54,603 nucleotides of DNA from contig JAGRGQ010000022.1 of the NCBI GenBank assembly GCA_020445405.1, positions 1 through 54,603 on the forward strand, given 5' to 3'. Source of the stretch: Gammaproteobacteria bacterium (GTDB lineage: Bacteria; Pseudomonadota; Gammaproteobacteria; Chromatiales; Chromatiaceae). Below the pieces are notes generated by a model, which was not told the origin of the DNA, made no database searches, and saw only the letters and a program-made list of their open reading frames with translations. Shown here piece after piece: positions 26,630 to 34,739 of this stretch. A program made the position numbers and the translations under genes. Position 1 is the first letter of the stretch. Every line of letters starts with the position of its first letter.

Positions 26630-27541
26630 TCAAACCTCGATTTTGTGCTTCTGGATACGATAGAGCAGTGTATCCCGGGTAAGTCGCAGAAGACGCGCGG
26701 CTTTACTGCGATTACCACCGGACATATCCAGCGCCTGACGTATCATGTCGCCCTCCATCGCCAACAGGTCCAAACCATCTGCAGGGAGCGCAAACAACGC
26801 ATCCTTTTTTCTATTGGTGCCGCCTCGCCTTATCTCAATCGGCAGGTTTTCTGGTTGGATAATTTTACCCGCCATCAGAATCACCATCCGCTCGCACAGA
26901 TTGCGCAATTCCCGCAGGTTTCCCGGCCAATTGTAGGCCTTCAACAAATTGCGCGCAGTAACCGAATAATGCGGCGCCGACCGCTTGTAGGCGAGGGAGA
27001 TCTCCCGGCTGAAATGTTTCAGCAGAATTATCAGGTCCTCCGGACGCTCGCGCAACGGCGGCAGATTCAGCGGCACAACATGGAGGCGGTAAAACAGATC
27101 TTCACGAAACCGGCAATCTGTCACCAGCTCCAACAGATCCCGACTGGAGGACGACAGCAGACGTAAATCCCGCTCACCGTCCGCTGTTTCAAGAAAGTGG
27201 AGCAGTAGCGATTGGGAACGGTAAGAGAGTTCGCCGACTTCGTCCAAAAACAGCGTACCACCGTGAGAGATGCCGGCACTTCCGCTTTTTTCCCGCTGCC
27301 CGGAATCCGAAAAAATCGACGCGAACGCCGAATCTGAGATTCCGGCGCAGTTGACCGGCACAAATGGCAGATTTCGACGCCGGCTGCTCGCATGAATCTC
27401 TTTTGCCAGAGCTGTTTTTCCGACCCCTTTTTCACCGCTGATCACCACGCTGGCATCTGTTGCCGCGACCATTTTCATGGTATGCATCAACCGCAGAAAT
27501 TCCGGATTGCTGCCAAGCAGGTTTATCGTTGATTCGTTCAT
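26630..27541 (-). CDS. AAA+ enhancer-binding-type regulator lacking GAFTGA
   Basis: 303 aa with no N-terminal receiver or sensor domain. Walker A GEKGVGKT (36-43), Walker B GGTLFLDE (94-101), arginine-finger region FREDLFYRLHVVPLNLPPLRER, NWPGNLREL, and a Fis-type helix-turn-helix (about 265-300, GGNRSKAARLLRLTRDTLLYRIQKH). The L1 loop that should read GAFTGA is replaced by residues about 71-90 (SAFASIFSDSGQREKSGSAG), so contact with sigma54 is unlikely. TyrR-like action at sigma70 promoters is possible. Its start overlaps the stop of the SafE-like gene (ATGA). Confidence 0.85.
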   Translation of the reverse strand: MNESTINLLGSNPEFLRLMHTMKMVAATDASVVISGEKGVGKTALAKEIHASSRRRNLPFVPVNCAGISDSAFASIFSDSGQREKSGSAGISHGGTLFLDEVGELSYRSQSLLLHFLETADGERDLRLLSSSSRDLLELVTDCRFREDLFYRLHVVPLNLPPLRERPEDLIILLKHFSREISLAYKRSAPHYSVTARNLLKAYNWPGNLRELRNLCERMVILMAGKIIQPENLPIEIRRGGTNRKKDALFALPADGLDLLAMEGDMIRQALDMSGGNRSKAARLLRLTRDTLLYRIQKHKIEV

Positions 27542-28263
27542 CCAGATGTGCTCTTTAATCCACCGCCACCGTCACTCGCCAGATCCAGTAACTGAGGGTA
27601 TACAAGCGTTAACAATCCCAAAACGATGATACCGCACCCAACTGCTATTTTAAGGCGGGGAGTACGGGCAAATTTCAGCAGTTTGCCAGCCAGTAGTCCG
27701 GTGGCAAGCACCGCAGGCAGCGTACCCAGCCCAAATGCCAGCATATAGAGCGCGCCGTCCAGTGAACCTGCCCGGCTGGCGGTCGATAGTAGCATCGTAT
27801 AAACCAATCCGCAGGGCAGCCAGCCCCAAACCAGGCCATACCCCAGTGCACGCGGCAGGGTACTCACCGGCAGCAAATGCCGCCCGAGAGGTTCCAATTT
27901 TCTCCACAGCGGAACACCCATCCGCTCGACAAGCGCCAATCGCGGTAACCAGCCTGTAATATGCAGCCCGATGAGCGTGACGATTAACGCTGCCGTCCAC
28001 TGCAGCCACCGATGGCCCTGACCCGGTCCCAACATCTGCAGCAACCCGCTGCCGATAGTGCCCATCAACGCACCGGCAATGACGTAACTGAGGATTCTGC
28101 CGCTACTGTAAATCAGCAGGAAGAGCGATAACAGCGCTGTATTTCGCCTTATTTCGGGCGGTAATCCATAACTGAGGGCACCCACAATCCCACCACACAT
28201 ACCGGCACAGTGCAAAGTGCTCAATAACCCTACTGTGAATGCCAGCGGCAGTGATAGATTCAA
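27538..28263 (-). CDS. TauE/SafE (UreH/DsbD-like transmembrane) family protein
   Basis: 241 aa integral membrane protein with about six helices. The N-terminal motif LSTLHCAGMCGG (His18, Cys19, Cys23) marks the branch often placed near cytochrome cbb3 assembly (cco) genes and implicated in copper or redox handling. A second motif, YGLVWGWLPCGLVYTMLLSTA, repeats the Cys pattern in the other half. It is the first gene of a two-gene unit with the GAFTGA-less regulator. FNR-like sites lie upstream. No cco genes are in the window. Confidence 0.82.
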   Translation of the reverse strand: MNLSLPLAFTVGLLSTLHCAGMCGGIVGALSYGLPPEIRRNTALLSLFLLIYSSGRILSYVIAGALMGTIGSGLLQMLGPGQGHRWLQWTAALIVTLIGLHITGWLPRLALVERMGVPLWRKLEPLGRHLLPVSTLPRALGYGLVWGWLPCGLVYTMLLSTASRAGSLDGALYMLAFGLGTLPAVLATGLLAGKLLKFARTPRLKIAVGCGIIVLGLLTLVYPQLLDLASDGGGGLKSTSG

Positions 28264-28574
28264 AAAAATGCCTCTCTCAGAAATGTTGGTTCAGAGGCAG
28301 CGATCAATCACCACCGGCAATTTGCATCCCGCATTGAATCAACTTAATCGACTGGGTGAAATCCCGCATTGATCAATCTCAATCCAGATTATCCGGCGGG
28401 TTTTGAGAACCGGCGCTGCACCATTTTCAGTCCGGTATAGTACAAAAAATCAACAGAGCCTGCCGCGGCGAATATCAGTGCCCGGATTTTTCCGTCGAAA
28501 ATCATTCAAGAGCCCGAAACTGTACCTACCTGCGCTATGCTTAACGGCCGGATACGTGCAGATTGAGCGCAATA
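28264..28574. other. Divergent intergenic region between SafE-like and HugZ-like genes
   Basis: 311 bases with no convincing gene. It contains a 35-base-spaced direct repeat beginning ATCCCGCATTGA (28326 and 28361), each copy running into an FNR-like sequence. The right part, toward the HugZ-like gene, is unremarkable. Confidence 0.55.
28326..28382. promoter_or_regulatory. Direct repeat with FNR-like boxes
   Basis: Two copies of ATCCCGCATTGA start at 28326 and 28361. The second continues as TTGATCAATCTCAA (28369-28382), 9 of 10 positions of TTGAT-N4-ATCAA. The first continues as a weaker TTGAATCAACTTAA. They lie 60-120 bases upstream of the SafE-like gene. Oxygen control would suit that gene family, but the sites are motif-level evidence only. 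Confidence 0.4.
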
Positions 28575-29300
28575 ATGACGAAAAACGAAGAGATCGAGAT
28601 TGTCCAAAACGCCCGCGAACTCCTTTCGAGCCGTTTTCAGGGAATACTCGCCACCCACTCCATCGAATGTCCCGGCTATCCGTTCGGCTCCCTGATACCA
28701 TACAGCCTCGACCGGCATGGCTGGCCTCTGATTCTGATCAGCCACTTGGCGAAACACACCCGCAACATGACCACAGACCCCCATTGTAACCTGACAATTT
28801 CCGAGCAGGATGCGGGGGATACCCAGACACTGACCCGGTTGAGTTGCCTGGCCGATGCGGTCCCGGTAAGCAATATCGACAAGCGGGCTGCCGATCGCCA
28901 CTTCCGTTACTTTCCCGAAAGCCGAATCTACCATGAAGATCTCAACTTTCTCTTTTACCGACTGGTGCCGGTACGCTTCTACTGCGTTGCCGGATTCGGC
29001 GCGGCCCGCTGGATCGGCGTCGACCGCATGCAGGTGGACAATCCCTTTAGCCACAGTGAAGAAGAGGCGCTCCTGGCGGACATCAACAATCGTTTTTGCG
29101 GCCGTCTCATTAAGCGACTGGCGCCAACAACAGATGCCGACAGCCCGCTGATAGCTGTCGGCCTGGACGGGTCCGGACTTGACCTCAGGCAGAACCGCAG
29201 GCTGCTGCGGCTGTCACTGCACGCGCGCGTGAACACTCCCCCGGAATTTCTGTCAGTCTTGACTGACTGCATCCAGTCAAGCTATTTCCATAATCCTTAA
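28575..29300 (+). CDS. HugZ-like pyridoxamine-phosphate-oxidase-fold protein
   Basis: 241 aa from the ATG at 28575. The N-terminal split-barrel domain is of PNPOx type (FQGILATHSIECPGYPFGSLIPYSLDRHGWPLILISHLAKHTRNMTTDPHCNL), and the C-terminal DUF2470-like domain contains EEEALLADINNRF. Relatives include the heme oxygenase-like HugZ and flavin-binding proteins, so heme or flavin binding is likely but the reaction is unknown. The tusE-like gene follows after 86 bases. Confidence 0.85.
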   Translation: MTKNEEIEIVQNARELLSSRFQGILATHSIECPGYPFGSLIPYSLDRHGWPLILISHLAKHTRNMTTDPHCNLTISEQDAGDTQTLTRLSCLADAVPVSNIDKRAADRHFRYFPESRIYHEDLNFLFYRLVPVRFYCVAGFGAARWIGVDRMQVDNPFSHSEEEALLADINNRFCGRLIKRLAPTTDADSPLIAVGLDGSGLDLRQNRRLLRLSLHARVNTPPEFLSVLTDCIQSSYFHNP

Positions 29301-29386
29301 ATGGTAAAATTCAGTTGCCCATTTGATTGATTCGTGCGAAATTATACCGAGTAAATTACTTGGTTATTAAATGGAAGCATATGGTT

Positions 29387-29686
29387 ATGAATATAGATCT
29401 ACCCCCCCGGGACGGCGACGGCTATTTGCAGGATATGGACTCATGGAGCCCGGAGGTTGCCCGCGCCATGGCCGAAGCCGATCAATTCGAGCTGAACGAA
29501 GAAAAGTGGCGTCAAATCCTGAAAGCGCGTGAATACTATGATGAACACTCGGTGGTTCCGCCCATTCGCAAGTTTTCCAAATACCTGGGCGCGGACCAGA
29601 AAGAGATGTTCAATCTTTGGCTGACCGGTCCGATGAAACCTATTACAAAATATGGCGGTCTGCCCAAACCCACGGGTTGCGTCTGA
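29387..29686 (+). CDS. tusE: TusE/DsrC family sulfur-carrier protein (single conserved Cys)
   Basis: 99 aa from the ATG at 29387, where GGAAG is better spaced than for the ATG at 29381. The family core (DGDGYLQDMDSWSPEVARAMA, KAREYYDEHSVVPPIRKFSKYLG) and the flexible C-terminal arm GLPKPTGCV are present with penultimate Cys98 (CysA). The CysB position of true DsrC, eleven residues earlier, is Thr87, as in E. coli TusE. It therefore probably relays sulfane sulfur rather than forming the DsrC trisulfide. No tusBCD or dsr genes are adjacent. Confidence 0.88.
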   Translation: MNIDLPPRDGDGYLQDMDSWSPEVARAMAEADQFELNEEKWRQILKAREYYDEHSVVPPIRKFSKYLGADQKEMFNLWLTGPMKPITKYGGLPKPTGCV

Positions 29687-29761
29687 TCGGCGGTTGACGG
29701 TGCGATAAACCGTAAACACTGATAGAGTCCGGGTAGGCTGGCACCACACCTGGACTTTTTT

Positions 29762-31231
29762 ATGCCTGAACAGAACGATCTGGAGCTGTTGCTGCGATCC
29801 CAAATACCCATCGTCGTCATTGAATCATTGGAAGAACCCAGGATACTGCAGCTGTTCACGCGGCTGGGCCTGCGTATGGGGCAGGCGGTTTTTCAATGGA
29901 CCGTCACGGAGGGATTGAGGCGGCAGGAGGTGGATTTCGGCAGTTCAGACCAGAATAGAGATCCGGGCGACGTACTCAGGCACATCAAATCGGAAGCGCA
30001 GCCCGGTCTCTACCTGCTGCTCGATTTTCACCCCTACGCCAGAGATCCTTTGCACGTCAGACTGATAAAAGAGATTGCGCAAGGTTACGCGTTAATCCCC
30101 AGAACGCTCGTTTTTATCGGCTGCTGCTTCGATACTCCGCTGGAGGTGAGGCATCTCAGCGCCCGCTTCGAACTCAAACTGCCGGACCGGGCTGGCATCA
30201 AACGCCTGATCATGGAGGAGGCGAAAGCCTGGCAGGCAAGATCCCGAAAAGCAGTCAGCGCAGATCCCAAAGCGGTGGAGCAGCTGGCAACCAACCTGAC
30301 TGGAGTCAGCGCCAGTGATGCCCGCAGGCTGGTCCGCGCCGCGATCGAGGACGACGGAGCTATCCGCCACGACGACCTGCCGAAGGTGATGAAGGCGAAA
30401 TATGACCTCATAAACCAAGACGGTTTGATCTCGTACGAGTACGACACGGCCCACTTTTCCGATCTGGCCGGGCTCGAGCATCTGAAAACCTGGCTGGAGA
30501 CCCGCCGAAAGCTGTTTCATCTGAACAGCGGCGCCCTGGACCGACCCAAAGGTATCATGCTGTTGGGTGTTCAGGGAGGAGGAAAGAGCCTTGCGGCAAA
30601 AGCCGTCGCGGGAATTTTTGGCGTTCCGCTGCTAAGGCTGGATTTCGGAAATCTGTATAACAAGTACATCGGGGAAACGGAAAAGAATCTTCGGGTTGCC
30701 CTGGCAACCGCAGAGACCATGGCCCCATGCGTGCTGTGGATGGATGAGATAGAAAAGGGCATCGCGCCGGGCCAATCCGACGATGGCGTATCCCAGCGCA
30801 TACTGGGTACGCTGCTGACCTGGATGGCGGAAAACAGGGCGGGCGTGTTCGTGGTCGCAACCTCCAACGATATCCAGCGCCTGCCGCCGGAACTGGTACG
30901 CAAAGGCCGCCTGGACGAGATTTTTTTTGTTGATCTGCCGAGCCGAGAGAGCCGGCGCGAAATATTCAATATTCATCTACGACGCCGCAACCAGGCGCCC
31001 AGCCGATTCGACCTAGATCTCCTGGCGCAGGCCAGCGAGGGCTTCACAGGTGCGGAGATTGAGCAGGTTATTGTTTCGTCGCTCTACAACGCCCACTCCC
31101 GTGAACAGGCGTTAACCACGGAATCTCTGCTGGAAGAGCTGGAACGAACCAGCCCGTTGTCCGTGGTGATGGCGGAAAAAATCTCCTGGTTGCGGCAGTG
31201 GGCAGCTGATCGCACCGTTCCCGCCGGATAG
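29762..31231 (+). CDS. Ycf46-like AAA+ ATPase
   Basis: 489 aa. An N-terminal domain (1-225) resembles the degenerate first part of Ycf46, and a single AAA+ module follows: Walker A GVQGGGKSL (269-277), pore-loop region LYNKYIGETEKNLR, Walker B VLWMDEIEK (324-332), sensor 1 VVATSND, and arginine-finger segment RKGRLDEIFFVDLPSRESRREIF. Ycf46 proteins occur in cyanobacteria, plastids and many bacteria; a link to photosynthesis or carbon uptake was proposed in cyanobacteria but the bacterial role is unknown. The EgtB-like and radical SAM genes follow on the same strand. Confidence 0.87.
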   Translation: MPEQNDLELLLRSQIPIVVIESLEEPRILQLFTRLGLRMGQAVFQWTVTEGLRRQEVDFGSSDQNRDPGDVLRHIKSEAQPGLYLLLDFHPYARDPLHVRLIKEIAQGYALIPRTLVFIGCCFDTPLEVRHLSARFELKLPDRAGIKRLIMEEAKAWQARSRKAVSADPKAVEQLATNLTGVSASDARRLVRAAIEDDGAIRHDDLPKVMKAKYDLINQDGLISYEYDTAHFSDLAGLEHLKTWLETRRKLFHLNSGALDRPKGIMLLGVQGGGKSLAAKAVAGIFGVPLLRLDFGNLYNKYIGETEKNLRVALATAETMAPCVLWMDEIEKGIAPGQSDDGVSQRILGTLLTWMAENRAGVFVVATSNDIQRLPPELVRKGRLDEIFFVDLPSRESRREIFNIHLRRRNQAPSRFDLDLLAQASEGFTGAEIEQVIVSSLYNAHSREQALTTESLLEELERTSPLSVVMAEKISWLRQWAADRTVPAG

Positions 31232-31338
31232 CCCAACGGTGACCAAAGGAACGAATTTCTGCCGCGGTGAGATGGCGCAGACGGGCGTGTTTGCGCACGC
31301 CAGTATCCAATCCAAAGCTCGGGTATAATTCCGGTCAA

Positions 31339-32523
31339 ATGAACGGCCAAACCCTACTTGCGCAACTCAGCAACCTCCATCAGATGCTGAACCAGCTGCT
31401 CGAATCCCTTCCTGAGACCGATGCTTACCGCTGCTATCACGCCCGTCTGGCTCCGCTCGCCTGGTATTTCGGCCGCACAATGTACCTGGAGACCTACTGG
31501 TTGCGGGAAGTGGTGCAGGCGGATGCGGACATGACCGGGCGCGTGCGAGAGATTTTCTCACCGGGCCACGCGCCGACCGAGGTGCAATGGCGCCAGCTGC
31601 CCCCCAAAGACCATCTGTTGAACTGGGCGCTGGAACTGCAGGATGAAAACCTGATGCGATTGGCCAATCCCGCACTGCTGGGCGAACACCCGCTGACCAA
31701 CAACCAGCGCCTGCACCGGATCATCCTGCAGGAGCATGCGCGGAATTACGAAAAAATGCTGATGGTACTCACCCAACGCAGGCTTGACGGGGCTCCGAGT
31801 CACCGGGTCGAACGCCCGCTGCTACCACTTCCGATGAAATCCGAGATGGTCGAAGTGGCCCGAGGCCACTACCGTGTCGGCGCCAATCAGGATCCGGCCG
31901 CTTACGACAATGAGGAGCCAGCCCAGATCGTCGAATTAAGCGCATTTCGCATCCAGATGACGCCGGTTAGCAACGCCGCCTGGCTCACCTTCATGTTGGC
32001 GGATGGTTATCTGTCCCGGGATCTCTGGAGCGATCCTGGCTGGCTATGGCGGCAACAGCAGGAAGCCGCCCATCCGGACCATTGGCGCCAGGACCGTTCG
32101 GGCAATTGGTACGCAATAGGCCTGAATGGGCCGGTTGAGTTGATTGCCGAAGAACCGGTTTCCGGAATCAACAGATACGAAGCGGAGGCCTTCGCCAACT
32201 GGCTCCGCCGCCAAAGCGACACTTTCAGCGGGGCTGTCGTGCAGCATGAATATCAATGGGAGGTCGCGGCCCGTTTACGCGAAATCCGGGGATACGGACT
32301 GGCATGGGAGTGGTGCGCGAACCGCTTTCAACCCTATAAAGATTATCGTCCCTCTGAATACAGCGAAGGCCGGACCTTTGAATTCGATGATCGGCACTTC
32401 AGCCTGCGCGGGGCCTGCCTCCACACCCAACGTGCACTGAAACGCCCCAGTTTCCGCAATCGCGCCCGTGCTGACGAGCGCCATCTGTTCGCCGGAGTCC
32501 GCCTGGTCTTTCCACCGGAGTGA
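31339..32523 (+). CDS. EgtB-like protein (DinB + FGE-sulfatase domains) lacking iron ligands
   Basis: 394 aa. N-terminal DinB-like helical bundle (1-145) and C-terminal formylglycine-generating-enzyme-like domain (about 168-394, with AWEWCANRFQPYKDYRP, RGACLHTQ and FRNRARADERHLFAGVRLV). This is the architecture of ergothioneine sulfoxide synthase EgtB and selenoneine synthase SenA. The three-His iron site is not seen: the first His position reads Arg46 (WYFGRTMYLE), and the HxxxHxE helix reads LQEHARNYE with Glu132 and Asn136. Sulfoxide synthase activity is therefore doubtful. No egtD neighbour. Its stop is 8 bases before the radical SAM ATG. Confidence 0.82.
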   Translation: MNGQTLLAQLSNLHQMLNQLLESLPETDAYRCYHARLAPLAWYFGRTMYLETYWLREVVQADADMTGRVREIFSPGHAPTEVQWRQLPPKDHLLNWALELQDENLMRLANPALLGEHPLTNNQRLHRIILQEHARNYEKMLMVLTQRRLDGAPSHRVERPLLPLPMKSEMVEVARGHYRVGANQDPAAYDNEEPAQIVELSAFRIQMTPVSNAAWLTFMLADGYLSRDLWSDPGWLWRQQQEAAHPDHWRQDRSGNWYAIGLNGPVELIAEEPVSGINRYEAEAFANWLRRQSDTFSGAVVQHEYQWEVAARLREIRGYGLAWEWCANRFQPYKDYRPSEYSEGRTFEFDDRHFSLRGACLHTQRALKRPSFRNRARADERHLFAGVRLVFPPE

Positions 32524-32531
32524 TCACTGCT

Positions 32532-33410
32532 ATGCTCGACTACGACATGCCCCTCTACCGCCCGCCGAGCGAAGGCAATAACCTGATTATTCAGGCCACG
32601 CTCGGCTGTAGTTTCAATCAATGCTCCTTCTGCTCCATGTACAAGGATAAAACCTATCAGCAGAGGCCCCTGGAATCCGTTTTTGCAGATATCGACCGCG
32701 CCGCATCGGGATGGCCCGGCGCTACCCGGGTCTTCCTGGCGGACGGCGATGCGCTGGCGCTTCCCAGCAGGCAACTGTTGCGCATACTGCAATACCTCGG
32801 AGATGCGTTTCCGCACCTGACCCGTGTCTCCTGCTATGCGACCCCTGCCAATATCCGGCGAAAAACCATCGCCGAACTTGAGCAGTTGCGCGAGCATCGA
32901 CTGACCCTGCTCTATTTCGGTATCGAATCGGGCTCGGACCTGATACTGAAGAAAATCACAAAAGGCGCAACCAGCCGCACCATCCGCGACTCCATGCAGA
33001 AAGTCCGCGACGCAGGTGTAAAATTATCCTCCACGGTGGTATTGGGCCTGGGCGGCGCAGTTTACTGGCGTGAGCATATCGATGGCACGATAGCGCTTTT
33101 GAACACGGCGCCTTCAACTTACGTCTCTACACTGCAGCTCTACCTGGAACCCGGCGTGCGACAGGAATTCGCGCGTAAGTTTGGTGAACCGTTTAAAAAA
33201 CAGGATGACCGGGGAATCCTGTCGGAGCTGGAACGCCTGATCTCCAAGCTGAACCCTCCCAGTCCGGTTATCTTCCGCTCGAACCATGCTTCCAATGCGC
33301 TGGCGCTGGCCGGCAATCTTCCCCGCGACAGAGATCGCCTGCTGGCGGATATTCACCGTGTTCAGAGTGGAGAAAAAGGAATCAGACCCGCTTTCCTGCG
33401 GGGGCTGTGA
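32532..33410 (+). CDS. Radical SAM protein of unknown function
   Basis: 292 aa from the ATG at 32532, with GGAG about 12 bases upstream; the GTG at 32520 is an alternative. The cluster motif is C26-x4-C31-x2-C34 (GCSFNQCSFC), one residue longer than classic CX3CX2C but typical of the group with YRPPSE at the N-terminus and FCSMYK after the last Cys. Barrel segments LADGDALALP, YATPANIRRK and YFGIESGSDLILKKITKGA follow. No SPASM or B12 domain. The product is unknown; it is adjacent to the EgtB-like gene. Confidence 0.88.
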   Translation: MLDYDMPLYRPPSEGNNLIIQATLGCSFNQCSFCSMYKDKTYQQRPLESVFADIDRAASGWPGATRVFLADGDALALPSRQLLRILQYLGDAFPHLTRVSCYATPANIRRKTIAELEQLREHRLTLLYFGIESGSDLILKKITKGATSRTIRDSMQKVRDAGVKLSSTVVLGLGGAVYWREHIDGTIALLNTAPSTYVSTLQLYLEPGVRQEFARKFGEPFKKQDDRGILSELERLISKLNPPSPVIFRSNHASNALALAGNLPRDRDRLLADIHRVQSGEKGIRPAFLRGL

Positions 33411-33537
33411 ACCGGCCGGCCAGGAAGTTCTCCGTGCACCCCCGCCCCTGCGGCTCCCGCCGCAGCGCAGAGGGCGCTTGAGAACCACCCCTGATTGCAC
33501 CCGATGACGCCGGAGCTGTCTGTGCAGTCGGTTTATC

Positions 33538-33565
33538 CGTCATTCCGGCAAAAGCCGGAACGACG
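33538..33565. repeat. Dispersed hairpin repeat (CGTCATTCCGGC type)
   Basis: A near-perfect palindrome: CGTCATTCCGGC (33538-33549), loop AAAA, GCCGGAACGACG (33554-33565). It belongs to the common bacterial intergenic family with GTCATTCC...GGAA..GAC arms. It lies between the convergent radical SAM and Mip-like genes. No T-run follows, so it is not a standard terminator. A related hairpin is at 41339-41369. Confidence 0.65.
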
Positions 33566-33606
33566 ATATTCCTCAGCTTGAATTCAACTGCTGTCCCGGT
33601 CGGATG

Positions 33607-34284
33607 CTACTTGACCGAAATAAGCTCAATCTCAAAAATCAGCGTCTGATTCGGGCCGATGGCGGCGCCAGCACCCTTGCTGCCATAACCCATTTCGGAA
33701 GGAATGAAAACCTGCCATTTGGCGCCCGGTTTCATCAGCATCAATGACTCGCGGAAACCCGGAATCACGGCATTCAGATTAAAACTGGTGGGCTCGCCGC
33801 GTTTATAGGAGCTGTCGAACTCCTGGCCATTGATCAGTGTCCCCCGATAATGAACGGTCACCTCTGAATCCTCTCCGGGAGACTCCCCTTCACCTGCCTT
33901 GAGCTCGATATACTGCAGACCTGAAGGTAACACCACGACACCCTCCCTGGCCTTGTTCTGTTCCAGAAAGGCTTTACCGGCCTCCAGCGCCGCCTGCGCC
34001 TCGGCCTCCTTCTTCTGCTGCAGACGCTGCTGCCCGGCCTGCAGTGCAGCGTTCATTTCATCCGCAGTCAATTGCATCGGCTGCCCTTTGGTAACATCGT
34101 TAATCGCTGCAGCAAAGGCGACCGCATCAATTTCAACGCCCGCCGACTTCAGCTGTTGCCCCGCCTGATGTCCCAAAGCGTAACTGAACTTCTGCTCGTC
34201 CGTGTCGAGATCCGTTGCCTGAACAATCGCGGAAGATCCCACCAACAGCAGCGCGGACATGGTGTTTCTGAGTAAATAACGCAT
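33607..34284 (-). CDS. Periplasmic FKBP-type peptidyl-prolyl isomerase (Mip/FkpA-like)
   Basis: 225 aa. Signal peptide to about residue 23 (cut near VQA). N-terminal dimerisation domain with LDTDEQKFSYALGHQAGQQLKSAGVEID and a long charged helix (about 73-112, LQAGQQRLQQKKEAEAQAALEAG). C-terminal FKBP domain (from about 115: GLQYIELKAGEGESPGEDSEVTVHYRGTLINGQEFDSSYKRG and LIFEIELISVK). Acts on periplasmic or outer-membrane client proteins. A single-gene unit. Confidence 0.93.
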   Translation of the reverse strand: MRYLLRNTMSALLLVGSSAIVQATDLDTDEQKFSYALGHQAGQQLKSAGVEIDAVAFAAAINDVTKGQPMQLTADEMNAALQAGQQRLQQKKEAEAQAALEAGKAFLEQNKAREGVVVLPSGLQYIELKAGEGESPGEDSEVTVHYRGTLINGQEFDSSYKRGEPTSFNLNAVIPGFRESLMLMKPGAKWQVFIPSEMGYGSKGAGAAIGPNQTLIFEIELISVK

Positions 34285-34448
34285 GAATACTCCTGATTTG
34301 ATTTAACTGGGTTTAAGGAATTTAGTGGGGCGTATATACAACTAGCGTCAACATATTGCAATTCGTCACATTTTTGACAATATTTACTTGGCTTGTTCTG
34401 TTCATCGTTCTAATCTTGCAACAAGGCAATCTGCAGAGCGTGAAATCC

Positions 34449-34688
34449 ATGGCAATAACATCCATCACAGGCACAGCCCTTCAGGGTATACAGCGTGGCA
34501 TGCAGGGATTGCGCAGAAACGCCGCTGAAATCGCCAGCCCGGGCCAGGCAGGCACCACCTTTCCGACGAAGGACGCTGTTCGCGCTCTGGTGGAACTGCA
34601 TCAAAACGCACATCAGGCCACAGCGTCGCTTACAGTGTTCAAGGCGGCCGACCAGATGATTGGTTCACTGCTGGATATCGAGGCCTGA
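34449..34688 (+). CDS. Small flagellar rod/hook-like helical protein
   Basis: 79 aa from the ATG at 34449. A TTG start at 34356 would add a hydrophobic segment and is less likely. The N-terminus MAITSITGTALQGIQRGMQGLRRNAAEIAS resembles the D0 helix of flagellar rod and hook proteins, which continue with NAANIAN-like sequence. The C-terminus (LVELHQNAHQATASLTVFKAADQMIGSLLDIEA) resembles their terminal helix. The middle beta domain is absent. No flagellar genes are nearby. An uncharacterised family of such mini-proteins seems to exist. Confidence 0.65.
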   Translation: MAITSITGTALQGIQRGMQGLRRNAAEIASPGQAGTTFPTKDAVRALVELHQNAHQATASLTVFKAADQMIGSLLDIEA

Positions 34689-34739
34689 TCCGATTGTGCA
34701 GGCCCACGCAGAATGTCGCGGTAATGGAGGTTGAACACA

